Counted from the first letter of the stretch, positions 33,180 to 45,175 are shown. The stretch: DNA of 64,000 nucleotides from Symsagittifera roscoffensis (GCF_963678635.1 NC_087067.1:26731547-26795546); one strand, 5' to 3'. The notes: generated from the letters alone by a model not told the origin. A program made the numbers and translations.

Positions 33180-33917
33180 ATACAGTGCTGATTTAAATTA
33201 ACCGGACAAAACGCGTTAAACTTGAAATTTAAAACCCGTTTTTCTCAAATTGGGTTGAGTTTAGGTGAAAACGTATGAAGACAAAGCTTGCTTGAAATTT
33301 TAACAGAATTAATATGGTGTAATTTGTTTTGCGAAATTCGGGCCCAAAATTTTATCCCACAAATGGGTCATTTTGGCGTTTCTTAGTTAATCAAAAATTA
33401 CGCCAAAAATACCCAGTCGATCACAGACATAATTATATCAAACTGAGCCCTTTACGTAGCCCAACAAACTTTATGAAGGGTATTTTCTCCAAAATATTGT
33501 ATAAGTTAAATTATTTTTGTTTGATAGACAAAAAAGGTCGTTTTTACTATATAAAATACCAATTTTTTATTTAAAAACAATTTTCAAACAATTTGCAGAT
33601 TTTTTTTAGAGAAAATACCCTTCATAAAGTTTGTTGGGCTACGTAAAGGGCTCAGTTTGATATAATTATGTCTGTGATCGACTGGGTATTTTTGGCGTAA
33701 TTTTTGATTAACTAAGAAACGCCAAAATGACCCATTTGTGGGATAAAATTTTGGGCCCGAATTTCGCAAAACAAATTACACCATATTAATTCTGCTAAAA
33801 TTTGAAGCAAGTTTTGTATTCATAAGTTTTCACCTAAACTCAACCCAATTTGAGAAAACCGGGTTTTAAATTTCAAGTTTAACGCGTTTTGTCCGGTTAA
33901 TTTATATCAGCACTGTA
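33180..33917. repeat. Large inverted repeat (310-bp arms, 118-bp spacer)
   Basis: Arm 33180-33490 is the reverse complement of 33609-33917. About 195 bp nearest the centre is identical; the outer third has several substitutions (for example CCCGTTTT versus CCCGGTTTT). Both arms encode the same shadow peptide starting MRNSGPKFYPTNG on opposite strands. A diverged single copy of the arm's outer end (TACAGTGCTGATT) lies near 19885-19980, so the arm belongs to a dispersed family. It is probably a foldback transposon or an inverted duplication. Confidence 0.95.
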
Positions 33918-34530
33918 GTTTTGAATAATAAATTTGGGTATAAAAATCTCACACCTGCTTGGTTAGTTTCAAACGAATTGAAAAATTGCAGTTAATCGTG
34001 ACTTTAATTTTTGAAAAGTAATATCAGTGGTAAATTTAAAGCCCCCCTTCAGCGCCCTTACCCTCCGAAACCATTTGATACTAATTTAAGACAGGGGTCA
34101 AAATATTATAAATTTATGGGCTGCGCAACTGCGTTACAAAACACATTCTTTGAAACAAAACCATCCAAAAATTATACCTCGTTATTGTCGAGCCGTCGTC
34201 CAAAAAAAAGTGAACAAGAAAGTCGTAAAGGCTTGTTCACTTTTCCGATTACGGTTTTTGTAAATGTGTGCAAATATTTCTGAGTCATATCATAATATTT
34301 AAGTTGCTTTAAAGTTGCGTTTTATGCGCACACTTTGTAAAACTGAGAATATAAGCTGAAAATAAGCTGATTTTCAGTTTTATGGCACTCATTAAGTGAT
34401 GCTATTGAAAACGCAATCCTTATTTCTACATTTGATTGCGGGCTGAACTTATTTGCAAACAATTTATTACGATTAATAGTTTGTCATTAACGTGTGAAAG
34501 CTTTCTTTTTCAAGCGTTTTTTAATTTCAC

Positions 34531-34703
34531 CTTCTCCCAAATAGTGTCATGACACGAATAGCAGCTGCGCTCGTCGGGTGCCACTAGAGATTTCTTCCCT
34601 GCTGGTTGTAGAGATCTCTGCAGCGTGGAGTCGTCTGCTCCGAGCGAGTCGGAACACGAGTTGATACTGTGCAATGAGTCGAACAGAGATTTGTTGGAGG
34701 AAA
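34531..34703 (-). CDS. Gene B exon with Cys-x2-Cys motif
   Basis: A 173-nt exon: acceptor GATTTTTTAG (34704-34705), incoming phase 1, 57 codons, donor GGAGAAG|GTGAAA (34529-34530) in phase 0. It encodes a Ser/Asp-rich stretch (SLHSINSCSDSLGADDSTLQ) and then LVAPDERSCYSCHDTIWEK. The CYSCH pair could open a small zinc-binding fold completed elsewhere, but partner Cys/His are not evident in the next exon. The composition is clearly protein-like. The gene is unidentified. Confidence 0.6.
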
Positions 34704-34859
34704 CTAAAAAATCAGGAGAACAGGTCTTTTCTTATGTCAGTCTTTTTTATGTCCGTTTTGTCAGTCAAAATCAATCTTTTCATGCCCGTTTTTTTTTTTC
34801 AAATATAAATAATAAGGAGCCACACCACATATACATCGTATTTACTTAATCTTAGTAGT

Positions 34860-35830
34860 TGCGTTAATTTAGAAAAATAAAAAAAAAATCCGTTTCTGGG
34901 AAAAACGCTAGTCCTATATGAGAATTAACTGGCTAGTAGTTTTCCGTAAGCTCGTCGGTGTCGGTATTCGAGTTAGGGTGTTTTATGGGGGTTTTTAGGG
35001 GAGCTTAGAAAACCACACTAGACGACCAAAATACGGACGACAAATTTTTAATATATATTGAGAAAAAAAAACCTTGACTTTCTGGCCTTTTGTTCCAAGT
35101 ATGGGAAAAAAATGCGGATTTAATGTGCTCGATGTCTTTTTTTACTCGCATTTTGATTTATTCTCTAGTCTTTTTTGACGCTGATTTCAATATCATCAAG
35201 AAGATCTTGATGTCTTCAGCTCAGAAAAGAATCTTTCACCTGCAGCAAATCATGGTGAATTTATGGCTGTTTGGAAAAACTTTGGATAAAAATCAAGCAG
35301 TGTATTTTGTTCTTTTTAATCGTAATTAGTAAATAATACCGGCTTATCATTGATTCCAATTTGAGTTTGAACTATTTTGTTGGTCCTATTGATACGTTAT
35401 TATAATCAAAAAATATTAAATATAGCGTATAGCATCGGGGGAACACAGTTTTACAAAATTTGGGTTTTTTGAAATTATGCAAAATCATCGTTTTTGCTGC
35501 AGAAGGACGGACTTTAAAAATCTAACCATTCTATTTCATTAGAAGTCAAATAGCAATTAACACATTTTGATCTCTTTGCGAAACGAAAACTAAAAAAAAA
35601 AGAAACGTTTTCGCGTAGCTATCGCAGTGTTGGGGTGGGTAATCATGGTAACTTGGACCTCGGCTGGTTTTGTGTTAATCGGAATGTACATACACGCCAT
35701 ATACACAAAATAACACATGATTAACAAATAAAGTTCTGTTGTATCTTGAGTTGAAACAATCCTATGCGTATTCAGTGAAAATTAAATCGAGCCGTTTTGA
35801 TTTCAACGTATGATTCTTGATTTATGAATA
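34860..35830. other. Unassigned AT-rich DNA
   Basis: A weak exon-like patch (minus, about 34925-35015, reading HPNSNTDTDELTEN after a TTTTCTAAG acceptor) is the only item of note. The rest is AT-rich with no recognised content. Confidence 0.35.
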
Positions 35831-35836
35831 AATTAA

Positions 35837-36369
35837 ACAAGACTGCTAATATCAGGGTGAAGCCCTGAATGTTCCGCCTGCCCATTAAGGTTTATGGAGC
35901 ACAGTAAAATCATTAAAAAATTAAAAGTAATAAAACAAAATGAAAAAAAATTTTTCAAAAATTTGAAATTTTTTTTATAAAAATCATCCCCCCACACGCC
36001 ATGTAAAGTACTAAGGGATAGATTTCGCTACTTGTAACAAATCAATTATGGTAAATAAGCTTCGTTAAACCAATTTTGAACGATTTCTAAGACGGATTAA
36101 CTCTCCGCTTACTCGTAAATAGCGCGAAATATATCGCGCGTTAATTGTCCCAAATTGGCCAAAATGGCAATCTGTAAACCCTCATAACTTTACGAAAAAT
36201 GATCACAGGTGAAATATCCTTTCAAATTTGAGCTCAGGACAACAACACCTTTCGAATGATATAAAAAAACCGTCAAAAATGGCTAGTTAAAAAGTCAAAA
36301 TTTGTCTGAAGAAAAAAAAACCCACCCCGAGCACAAATATTCCGTCACTTTCGTATCGAAAGTCGGAAC
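35837..36369 (-). mobile_element. Helentron/HINE-like family, copy 6 (well preserved)
   Basis: Full length from ACAAGACTGC with hairpin CAGGGTGAAGCCCTG to CTTTCGTATCGAAAGTCGGAAC. Same core and end blocks as copy 4. Confidence 0.85.
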
Positions 36370-36636
36370 AAAAATCTAACGATCTCAGTTTCTTAACCAA
36401 TTCTGAGACGATCGAACAAATTAACGTCCAGTAATGAATGCAACCGGGCCAATTAGTATCGAGAAGGGCCAAACCTTGTGTCGAATTAGCAGAACTCCTT
36501 TGAAATTTTTTATTTTTAAAAACCTTTCTGGATATTTTTGGATTTTTTTTTGCTCCCAGACAAATCTAGAAACATTTGGTTCATTTTAATCTTTTAGGAA
36601 AAACAATATTTCAACTTTTTGGCGTATCAACTAAAA

Positions 36637-36930
36637 TCTAGTTAGAGCTCTTATCGCTTCAGCCTCATCATCATTTTCATTATAATCTGGTTGCTTATAC
36701 AAATATTGCTTGGCAACTTTTTTTTGCTGCTGCTTGTTAACTAAAATTGCTGGTGCATGGCAGTTTTTTTTTGTCCGCAGCATCAATATTTCTGAACATC
36801 AAAATTTTTAGCGGTTTTTTTGGCTTTCAAAACTCTTCTTTTTGTCAATAATTTTTTCATTTTTCAAATAGCAAGGCGTAATGCGGCTTTCAACTCGTGT
36901 ATCGCGCACTTTTTTCTTTTTTAAAAAAAA
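36637..36930 (-). pseudogene. Decayed coding remnant of unknown type
   Basis: The minus strand keeps protein-like segments in two frames: KVRDTRVESRITPCYLKNEK near the upstream end, then PAILVNKQQQKKVAKQYLYK and PDYNENDDEAEAIRALTRF with a TAG at 36637. A frame change near a 9-A run at about 36764-36772 separates them. Acidic/basic composition suggests former coding sequence. Host retrocopy or transposon are both possible. Confidence 0.35.
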
Positions 36931-37253
36931 GTTTTTGCGCTATTAAGTTGCGTACAAACCAGACTTAGAAAAACCGTGTTTCGATACCACTTTTGAATTT
37001 TGGGGTTGATATTTCAATTGTGGGTTTTATTGGCAATTTATAACAAATAATTGACCCGCAAAAACAAAAACTAATTTTTTCGTTAGATTTTTTTTATTTC
37101 TGGCAGAGAGCGTCAAGACGAAATTGATTTGCTGCTTTTTAGTCTTCGAGCTAGAAAAGATGGTATATTTTCATGGGCAATTGAAAGTTTATGCTTTTAA
37201 GTTTAAATTAAAGTTTATCTTTGCTTGTTTGAAAATCGTGTAAAAAGGTTGTT

Positions 37254-37803
37254 GTTCCGACTTTCGATACGAAAGTAACGGAATATTTGTGCTCGGGGTG
37301 GGTTTTTTTTTTCTTCAGACAAATTTCGACTTTTTAACTAGCCAATTTTGACGGAATTTTTTTATTCGACATTCAAACGATACTGCTGTTATGAGCTTAA
37401 ATTTGAAAAGATATTTTACCTGTGATCATTTTTCGTAAATTTATGAGGATTTAAAGATTGCCATTTTGGCCATTTTGACCAATTTGGGACAATTAAAGTG
37501 CGATAAAATTCGCGCTATTAACGCGTAAGTGGAGATTTAATCCGTCTTAGAAATTGTTCCGAATTGGTCGAAAGAAGCTTTTTTGCCATAACTGATTTGT
37601 TACAAGGAACTAAATCCATTGTTTTGTAATTTATATGGCGTGTGGGGATGATTTTCTTTAAAAATATTTCAAGTTTTAGAAAAGTTTTTCATTTAATTGT
37701 ATTTCATTCAGTTTTTTTATGTTGTTTATGTTATGCCTGCTCCATAAACGTTAAAAGGCAGTCGGAACTTTCAAGGCTTCGCCCAGAATGGAGCAGTCTT
37801 GTT
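37254..37803 (+). mobile_element. Helentron/HINE-like family, copy 7 (well preserved)
   Basis: Starts GTTCCGACTTTCGATACGAA and ends with AGTCGGAAC (37760-37768), hairpin GGCTTCGCC and GGAGCAGTCTTGTT. It abuts the tandemly duplicated LINE fragment at 37804. Confidence 0.85.
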
Positions 37804-38600
37804 GCTGTTTGGTTTTGATACCTGGTTGACGAATCGACATGTTTTCTGCACGTTGTTCTTTTTAGTCATTTTCTTCGGAAGGAAAGCATACATACTATTG
37901 CACAAGTCTAGTATTGAAAGTACTAGAACTCTTGCTAGCATGCTTCGGTTTTTGAGAACTGAGGTAATGTATAATGGAATAGAATTTCCGCAACTGTTTT
38001 TCGTAAATATCGGCCGTTTTATCAGGTTTATTAAGAGAAATGTTTACAAGAGAGTCGGCCGTGTAAATCTGGTATATGAAAATATGATCTAAACTTTATT
38101 TACCTGCTATAAATATTTGTCCGCATAGAAAATGAAACACAAGAAAAAATTCGGCCTAAATGGTCAAACGATAACCGGTTTTCAATGAGACGGTCGAGCG
38201 AAAGTTTTGTTAAAACCAACGTCGAATCAAGGGTTGAACGAGCTCAAATAGTCATAAAAAAGGCCGAATTGTTGGTCGATTCAAGAGTCCAGCAAGGCCG
38301 AATTTTGAATCAAACAGGACAAACTCTTTTTTTATGTAACTATGTACTTGGCTTAAAAAAAAACTTGGTTTGCTTTAGCAAAAAAAAACTCTATTCTTTG
38401 AAATTTTCCATCAGCACATCTCATTGGGCGACACTCCATTTCAAACAGTTATTTATACTGAAAAAACTTTATACTGAAAAAAATTGTCTTGATTTGAATT
38501 CCTCTTCTATAGACACTCTTTTTCTATAATAAAAAGTCACCATAAGTTGCGTCCTGAACTTATAATCTATGTTTTGTTAATTTATTTTGTTTGATAGTCA
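37804..38600. repeat. Tandem duplication, copy 1 (internally deleted)
   Basis: The left part (37804-38093) matches 38607-38885 and the right part (38093-38600) matches 39570-40140. It therefore equals 38607-40140 minus about 680 bp of LINE RT. The ORFs at 37799-38092 and 38185-38529 are translations of the repeat. Confidence 0.9.
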
Positions 38601-39260
38601 AACATTGCTGTTTGGTTTTGATATCTGGTTGACGAATCGACATGTTTTCTGCACGTTGTATTTTTGAGTCATTTTTTTTCGGAAGGAAAGCATACATACT
38701 GTTGCACAAGTCTAGTATTGAAAGTACTAGAACTCTTGCTAGCATGCTTTGGTTTAAAGAACTGAGGTAATGCATAATGGAATACTATTTCCGCAACTGT
38801 TTTTTTTGTGAATATCGGCCGTTTTATCAGGTTTATTAAGAGAAATGTTTAAAAGAGAGCCGACCGTGTAAATCTGGTATGCGGAATTTGTTTCCATGAG
38901 AACTTCAAGCAGCGGGGTTATGTAGACCGAAAAAAGAAGCAGCCTTAGTAGAAATCCCTGCGGAACTCCAGTTGACTGGAAATAGTGGTTTGAGTAACAT
39001 CTTTTCTTTCTCACGTCTTGATTTCGTTTGTTTAATTATGATATAAACAATCCTAATGCAGAATTTTTGATTACAAAAGATTTTATAAAATTTGCTCACT
39101 CATTTGATAGTTTAGAGTATCAAAGGCAGCTGATAAATCTAGTGCAATTAGGCATAATGATTTTTGTATGACTAAATTTGTCATCACATCAGATGAGTTA
39201 TTTAATAAAGTGGTCTGTGTCGATTAAGCCCATCTGTAAGTTTATTGGCGAGTATCTAGC
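38560..39260 (-). pseudogene. CR1/L2-like LINE reverse transcriptase fragment
   Basis: Minus-strand frames read, in order, LIALDLSAAFDTLNYQMSEQ (RT motif A, catalytic Asp), STGVPQGFLLRLLLFSVYI (motif B, GVPQGSxLGPLLFSxY), a decayed motif C region, and LDLCNSMYAFLPKK...IQRAENM (thumb motif LDYCNSLLYGLP...LQRVQNxAAR). Stops and frameshifts occur between them and the YADD box is not intact. The thumb part recurs in the left duplicate at 37804. Confidence 0.8.
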
Positions 39261-40140
39261 AAATTGTGACTAGAATATTTATCATTTATTTCATCACATA
39301 AAAAACTCTCTAAACTTTGTTGAAAAAGAGAAAGTTAGAAACTGGTCGAGTTGACGACAATATATGGTCTATATTTGGTTTCTTGAGGTGAGGCTAACAA
39401 ACGCTTTTTTGAAATGGGAAGGGAAAACGTAAGAATTAATCGATTGGATGATGAGGTGAAGCAAATGAACTCCATGCCGATTTAAGTTGTTAAAGTTGAG
39501 GTTCTGATAACGGGTCCCCGGGTGAAGTTGCGTGTGATTAGTTTATTATTCAATTGACTGCTTCTTGAGAATATGATCAAAAATTTTATTTACCTTCTAT
39601 AAATATTTGTCCGCATAGAAAATGAAACACAAGAAAAAATTCGGCCTAAATGGTCAAACGATAACCGGTTTTCAATGAGACGGTCGAGCGAAAGTTTTGT
39701 TAAAACCAACGTCGAATCAAGGGTTGAACGAGCTCAAATAGTCTTATAAAAGGCCGAATTGTTGGTCGATTCAAGAGTCCAGCAAGGCAGAATTTTGAAT
39801 CAAACAGGATAAATTCTTTTTTTATGTAACGATGTACTTGGTTTAAAAAAAAAAACTTGGTTTGCTTTAGCAAAAAAAACTTCTATTCTTTGAAATTTTC
39901 CATCAGAACATCTCATTGGGCGACACTCCATTTCGAACAGTTATTGCCGCATTTGATTTTCATTATGGTAAAAGTTTATTACAAGAGCAGTCCATGCAAT
40001 ATATAAAAACTTTATAATGAAAAAAGTTTTGTTACTTTGATTTCCCTTTCTATAAGATACTATTTATCTATAATCAAAAGTCACCATAAGTTGCGTCCTG
40101 AATTTATAACCTATGTTTTGTAAATTTATTTTGTTTGATC
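38607..40140. repeat. Tandem duplication, copy 2 (complete unit)
   Basis: The full unit, with LINE RT sequence in its first 650 bp (minus strand) followed by unit Y (CGGCCTAAATGGTCAAACG, GAGACGGTCGAGCGAAAG and so on). Confidence 0.9.
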
Positions 40141-40457
40141 AAAAGATGCCTGGTAATCTCTAATAATTTTCAACAATGTTTCGGTAACAATGTAACCAAG
40201 TCAAACAAAGCAGAGCAAAGAAAGTAAAAGAAGTTCAAACTACGTCACACGCGGACATTGTTCACAGAAAAGTTCCAAAACGGACATCGCTCGATCCAAA
40301 AAGTCGAAAACATACATCGTTCGATTTAAAAAAAAATTGAAAACGGACATCGTTTGACCGTTTCCGTCGAACGATGAGTCGAGCGCGTATGCCTAGGGGC
40401 TATGCATATGCATTTTTTGTGATAATTTTCCTGAGCTATTTAACGTTTCTTCACCCT

Positions 40458-40525
40458 CGAGATCACTGTAGGCTTCGAACCAGCTACCTTTTGATTGAGC
40501 GGCAACCATTTAGACATTGTTGCAA
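40458..40525 (-). repeat. tRNA-like sequence (tRNA pseudogene or SINE head)
   Basis: On the minus strand an A-box-like TGTCTAAATGG (40506-40516) and a perfect B box GGTTCGAAGCC (40471-40481) stand at tRNA-like spacing. The stems pair imperfectly, so I do not call a functional tRNA. Confidence 0.45.
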
Positions 40526-40900
40526 TATCAAAGGCAGTTATGGATTTGCTTCGCTTCTATCTTACCCAGGTTGGAGTAGATCTGTGTGTCTTTGGAGTAT
40601 TGTCTTTTCTCGTCACTGTTCCTGAATCGGTCGATCGCGCTTCTTCTCAGATGTGAGTCTGTGTGAGCCGGCACTTTGAACAGGTAGCCATACTTTTGCC
40701 AGATCAACTTCTGGTCCAGCTCTTTCCTGATCGTAAATTTAGTTGGCTTCAAAATTTTATAACCTTTTTGAGCTAAATAACTTAACAAACGGAACGAGTG
40801 TTCAACTGTGATTGTCATTTTGTGACAACGCTAGTCCTAAAGAAAAAAAGCTTCCATATTTACTAATTTCAAATAAAAGCTAAGCTGTTCACGAGGTTTG

Positions 40901-41125
40901 TGATAAAATATTACTTTGTTGTAGGTAATTCTAAGTTGAAACTATTAAAAAGAATAAAAAATTAAAGTGAATTAGTCGGTAAGTTAAAACATTAAAATAA
41001 TGAGAGATCATTCTCTCCGCCGGAGAGAATGGCCAGTGAAGAACATAAAAGAGTGACCTGTTATCTAAATCTAATTAAGCTAAATAAGGTTTGCAATAAA
41101 TGCAAAATAAGATCCAATCACAACA
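40901..41125 (-). repeat. 3' LTR of Ty3 element 1
   Basis: 225 bp, about 96% identical to the 5' LTR, with the same hairpin at 41010-41030. It is preceded in the element's direction by the purine stretch AGAAGAA (41126-41132), the probable polypurine tract. Confidence 0.95.
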
Positions 41126-41616
41126 TTCTTCTAAGCAGGAAAAATTTTAATTAGTGCCCGATAAGTAAAAATATGAAATAACTGAGTCTGAGTCCTTTCT
41201 CTCCCTTTCGGGGACAGAGAAAAAGATTTTATTGCACTACTGAGTAAGTAACTGAAATTAGCCCAAAGCACCAACAATAGCACTAAGTAATGCACTAGTA
41301 ATTGAGGTTGAGGTTATCCGGTATCCAACGGATAGGATCTATAAAAAAATAGGCAAGGGGTAGCAAATCCAAAAACTAAATTATCACCGCAGGTTAATGG
41401 GCGAAGAGGTGTGAGGTCACGGAAGTTAAATAATTGCCTGAGATGAATTTTATAAAGGCAGAATGCGACGAGCAAAATATCGAATGATCACTCCGAAGGA
41501 TTGATGAGTTACAAACAGTTATGCACACTAAGTCTTCCAACTCAGGTTTGTGGAAAATACAGTTTAGCACCGGTTAGTAGAGTGGAAAGTACTCGAGAAG
41601 GGAACAGGTATTAAGA

Positions 41617-43242
41617 TTATCGTTTACAACTTCTATACTCAATTAAAAAGTTTTCAAGTTCAGCATTAAAAAGTTCACTATCGAGTTCTGAATGTTCTCC
41701 AAAATTATCTACTGCCAACCTTAACGATTCATCAGTTGAAGAGGTGGAAGTTTGTTCGGGAGATGGTGAATCCGAGTCAAGTAGGATCAACTCCGCCGGA
41801 GCCACAGCAATGTCTGCCTCGTGAGTGGTGTTATCGTCTATTTCTACCACGATGGGGTTAGCTTCCGTACCAGAGGTTTCTTGGGATCTATCTACAGCAT
41901 CTATAAAATACTTTTGACTGTAAAATTTTGGTGGTCCAACACTCCTACTAGAGCATCGGATGATGGGAGGACTTTTACCAGGTTTGTTGGTAGAGTCGTG
42001 AGTCGAGGTGCAATCGTCAGCGGAAACTACTATTTCGTGAACCGGGAAGTCTGTTACTGTGCCCGAGTCCGTTGGATTACGATCGCCCTGAAGTTCCCGT
42101 GGCTTGATGATGGTTTCCTCCTCCACCTGTGGTGTAGTATTATGTTCCAGTGCACTAGAGGTTCGGTTAGCGGGGATAATGCTTATTGGGCATTCAGAAG
42201 TCTGGTCCCCAAATTGTTCTCCGTATTGAGCCGTATTGTCTTCTAAAACCTCAGATTTTATGTCATTTTTGGTTACACTAAAATTAGGGCTAATTTCATT
42301 TGGAATATGAGTCGTGCGTGAGTCGGAAACAAAACGCTCTCTGGCTACATCTCAACAAGGGAAACCGCCCGCTATCCATTCCCATTCGCTAGTATCCTAA
42401 ATATCCGAAGGAATTAGCATGGATTCATCTGAAGCTAGATAACCTGGAGGGGTTGACGACTTCTTTGAGCGGCGAGTTTGTCTTCGGATTGGTTTGGAGG
42501 ATGTCCCCGACACACGTGTCCTTATCAGATTATCGGATGGGGCCAGTTCAACTTGTTTGCGAGTCCTAGGAATCGGTTTTCTCGGTTTTGGCTTTCGTCT
42601 CAAACCCTCATGCTTCTGACTTACTTCAACATTAGGATTAGGGAAATAAGGGAATAAAATATTTCCTTTAAAAGGTCTGATTTTATTCGAGGTACATTTA
42701 GGAGTCGCAATGTCCGGCTTTCGTATTATTTTTCCGTCGGATAATTCTACTGTCGAAGTAGACGAATTTATAAATCTTTTGTTTAGTTCCTTATATAAAC
42801 AGTCTCGATTGATGTTACCATTTGTTTTCCGAAAGATTTTACCATTGAAAGGGCTTTGGAGAGGTATTCTATCGGACTTAATTTTCGAGGATGAGGCGTA
42901 GTCAGTGTCATAGCCCTTTTCGATTGGCGTTTGGTTGTTTTTCGCTACCAAGTCGTCGTTGTATCCATCCTCGAGTCTATCGTCCGAGTTCCAGTCATTT
43001 GCCCGTTCTTTAGATAATATAGATTTCCCTTTGTCTAAAATTCCAAAGGAAGGTTTATCAGAAGCTAATTGTTTCCAAATTGTATTTGGTTTTCTGTTAT
43101 AATGAATTTCAAATGGAGAAGATTTGATTTTAGATTGGTAAGATGAACGTAAATTCCAGATAATTTTTGAAACGGCTTTTTGAAGTGTACAATTTTGATT
43201 TTCTTGTGAAATAGCAAGTAGTTTAATTACAGTGTGTACCAA
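41617..43242 (-). pseudogene. Integrase C-terminus and tail ORFs of Ty3 element 1
   Basis: The 281-aa frame 42397-43242 begins with the integrase C-terminal helices (AVSKIIWNLRSSYQSKIKSS, PFEIHYNRKPNT), continues with an Asp/Asn/Lys-rich tail and ends in a basic segment (KPKPRKPIPRTRKQVELAPS). A further 169-aa frame, 41617-42126, contains PPIIRCSSRSVGPPKFYSQK, YFIDAVDRSQETSG and an acidic Ser-rich end. Both look like the long, low-complexity pol tail of this family; no envelope-like signal or membrane segment is evident. Confidence 0.6.
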
Positions 43243-43293
43243 TTTTTCGACTAATCCGTTGGAACGATGGTCACCTACTGTACAAAATTTTAT

Positions 43294-43999
43294 TTAAATA
43301 TTGTTCGAATCACAGAATAATTTAAAATCTTGGCTTGTAAAGCAAGTCACGTGGTCTACAACCCTTTTTGAATATGGTATACCATGTAAAAACATGTAAT
43401 CCTGTAAAAATTCGATAACTGTTTTTGCAGAAGTGGAAGACGTAGTTTTTGCCGACGGAAATTTGGAAAATCTATCGATGCGAAGTAAAATATATTTGTT
43501 TGACCCCCAATAGGAATCCAAGGGTCCGGCGAAGTCTAAGTTAAGTTCTTCGTTTGGTTCCAATAATGGAGGAAATTCACTAGTTTGTGAATTCGGGATA
43601 ACAGTTTTCAAATTCTTACCCGCCGCTGTGCATTCTGAGCAGTTTATGCCATGAAAGTAAATTTACCTGTTAATATGAGGCCACCAGATGTATTGGGCCA
43701 AATACTTCATTCCGAATTGACCTGGATGAGTCTGGATGAGTTTCATGCAGTGTCTTCATCATCGCATTTCTCAGGGTAAAAGGTATAACTAGTTTACCGT
43801 CCATGTATAACAATCCGTTGGATTCGTGTAAATCTCTGGTGAAGTGTTTAAAGTAAGGGGAATTTGCATTAATCTTCTCCACTTTGTTTTGAAGTGCCTT
43901 GACTATCGGGTTCAACATGGGGTCGTCTTCTGTCAAAAAGGCTACCAGCTTGGCGTTAAAGAGGATGTTCAAGTCCAAGGGTCGATCCGGAAACTTCAA
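43294..43999 (-). pseudogene. pol: Integrase of Ty3 element 1
   Basis: At 43999-43670 is the segment preceding the integrase zinc finger (MKTLHETHPDSSRS). The H2C2 finger's CSECTAAGKNL lies at about 43640-43605. The core follows: ELNLDFAGPLDSYWGSNKYI with the first catalytic Asp, then VVDHVTCFTSQDFKLF with the second. A frameshift separates the finger region from the upstream frame, and a stop at 43294 interrupts before the Glu. A missing-Gly variant (DHVT for DxGT) suggests inactivity. Confidence 0.85.
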
Positions 44000-44000
44000 G

Positions 44001-45175
44001 TCAGTTAGGGTCAGTTAATAACGGGAGATCTAAATCTACTGAAATACCGGAAGTAGAGGGATTAATTACAAAATTCTTATAATTCATATTAACACAATCT
44101 CCATTTTTTTTATCTACAGGCGAGTTAATCAATCTACAATTAAGAATTAAGAAGTAAAAAAATGCGGGATTAGAAATAGAATTAATTATTGGGTTCGTGT
44201 TTGAATAATCCGTAGGAAAACAATTTGAAGGACAAAAAACCGTTCTATTGTGATTAGATGAACAAATTGGGAAATTCGAGTTTATTACTTTTAGTACTGA
44301 CGCTATTAAGTAATTACTTAATTTAGCGTAATCGGAACTTTCCAGATTTGAACCAATGGCTGAGCAGGTAATTTTTTGTTTCTCCGACGGATTAATAAAT
44401 TTGTTAATCTTATTAATATTTGCCACTACAAATTCTTTGTCGTAATGAGATATTGGGAGGGTTTTTCCAGATAGAATCCTAGAAATAAGGTCAGTGAAGA
44501 CCATATCCTTTCCTGCTAGATGTCTGATTGTAAAATTAAAAGGTAGCAATCTGTCCACCCATCTCGTTAATCTACTATGATATGTTTTATTTCCCTGGTT
44601 TGGTGAGAGGGCGGAAAGTAAAGCTTTGTGGTCAGTAATTACTTCGAATTCCGATCCGTAAAGGTAGTTTTTGTAGTGTTCGACGGCCCATACGACCCCT
44701 AACAATTCGAGCTCGTTCGTAGAATATTTTGACTCGTGTGGGTTTAAAAAACGAGAGGCAAAAGAAAGTGTTTTCCAGTCATTCCCATGGAGTTCTTCAA
44801 GTGAAGCTCCCAAACCATTGTGAGAAGCGTCCTTTTTTACTCTAGTGTTGCATTTTACATCAAAATGGGTATTCTCTGTTAGATTTACAATTTCTTGTTT
44901 AATTTTCTCAAACGCTTTCGTATGGTCGTCGTTCTATTGGAAGATCGATTTCTTATTGAGTAGCGGTCAAAATGGGCTTCCTAGAGAGGCTAAATTTGGG
45001 ACAAACTTGATGTACTGGTTTATAGATCCGAAAAATGATCTTAGTTCTTTCAAGTTCTTTGGAACAGGTAAGTCCTTAATTGCTTTCGATTTTTTTCAAA
45101 TAAAGGTATAATTCCTGTTTTTGAGATTTTAAATCCCGACCACTTTATTTCTTTTTGAAAGAATTTGCATTTTGA
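44001..45175 (-). pseudogene. pol: RT thumb remnant and RNase H of Ty3 element 1
   Basis: From 45175 to 44820 broken frames show thumb/connection sequence (KWSKCKFFQKEIKW, INQYIKFVPNLASL, DASHNGLGASLEE). An open frame from 44813 gives TLSFASRFLNPHESKYSTNE, LELLGVVWAVEHYKNYLYG, FEVITDHKALLSALSP and RLTRWVDRLLPFNFTIRHLA, the RNase H domain with its DASH, E and TDHK acidic residues in the Ty3 pattern. The remaining 150 residues are a Ser/Asn-rich linker. The RT palm with the YxDD box is missing altogether. Confidence 0.85.

Noticed and set aside
33329-33769. Two ORFs with the same N-terminal peptide on opposite strands
   Set aside because: They are the same sequence in the two arms of the inverted repeat, not two genes.
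37254-37803. Classical TIR transposon (MITE) with TIR GTTCCGACT
   Set aside because: The right-hand repeat is not terminal: a hairpin and about 30 more conserved bases follow it in all copies.
41821-42246. 141-aa plus ORF
   Set aside because: Antisense to the tail ORF of Ty3 element 1.
42397-43242. Envelope gene of Ty3 element 1
   Set aside because: The frame begins with integrase C-terminal helices and has no signal peptide, Cys pattern or membrane segment.
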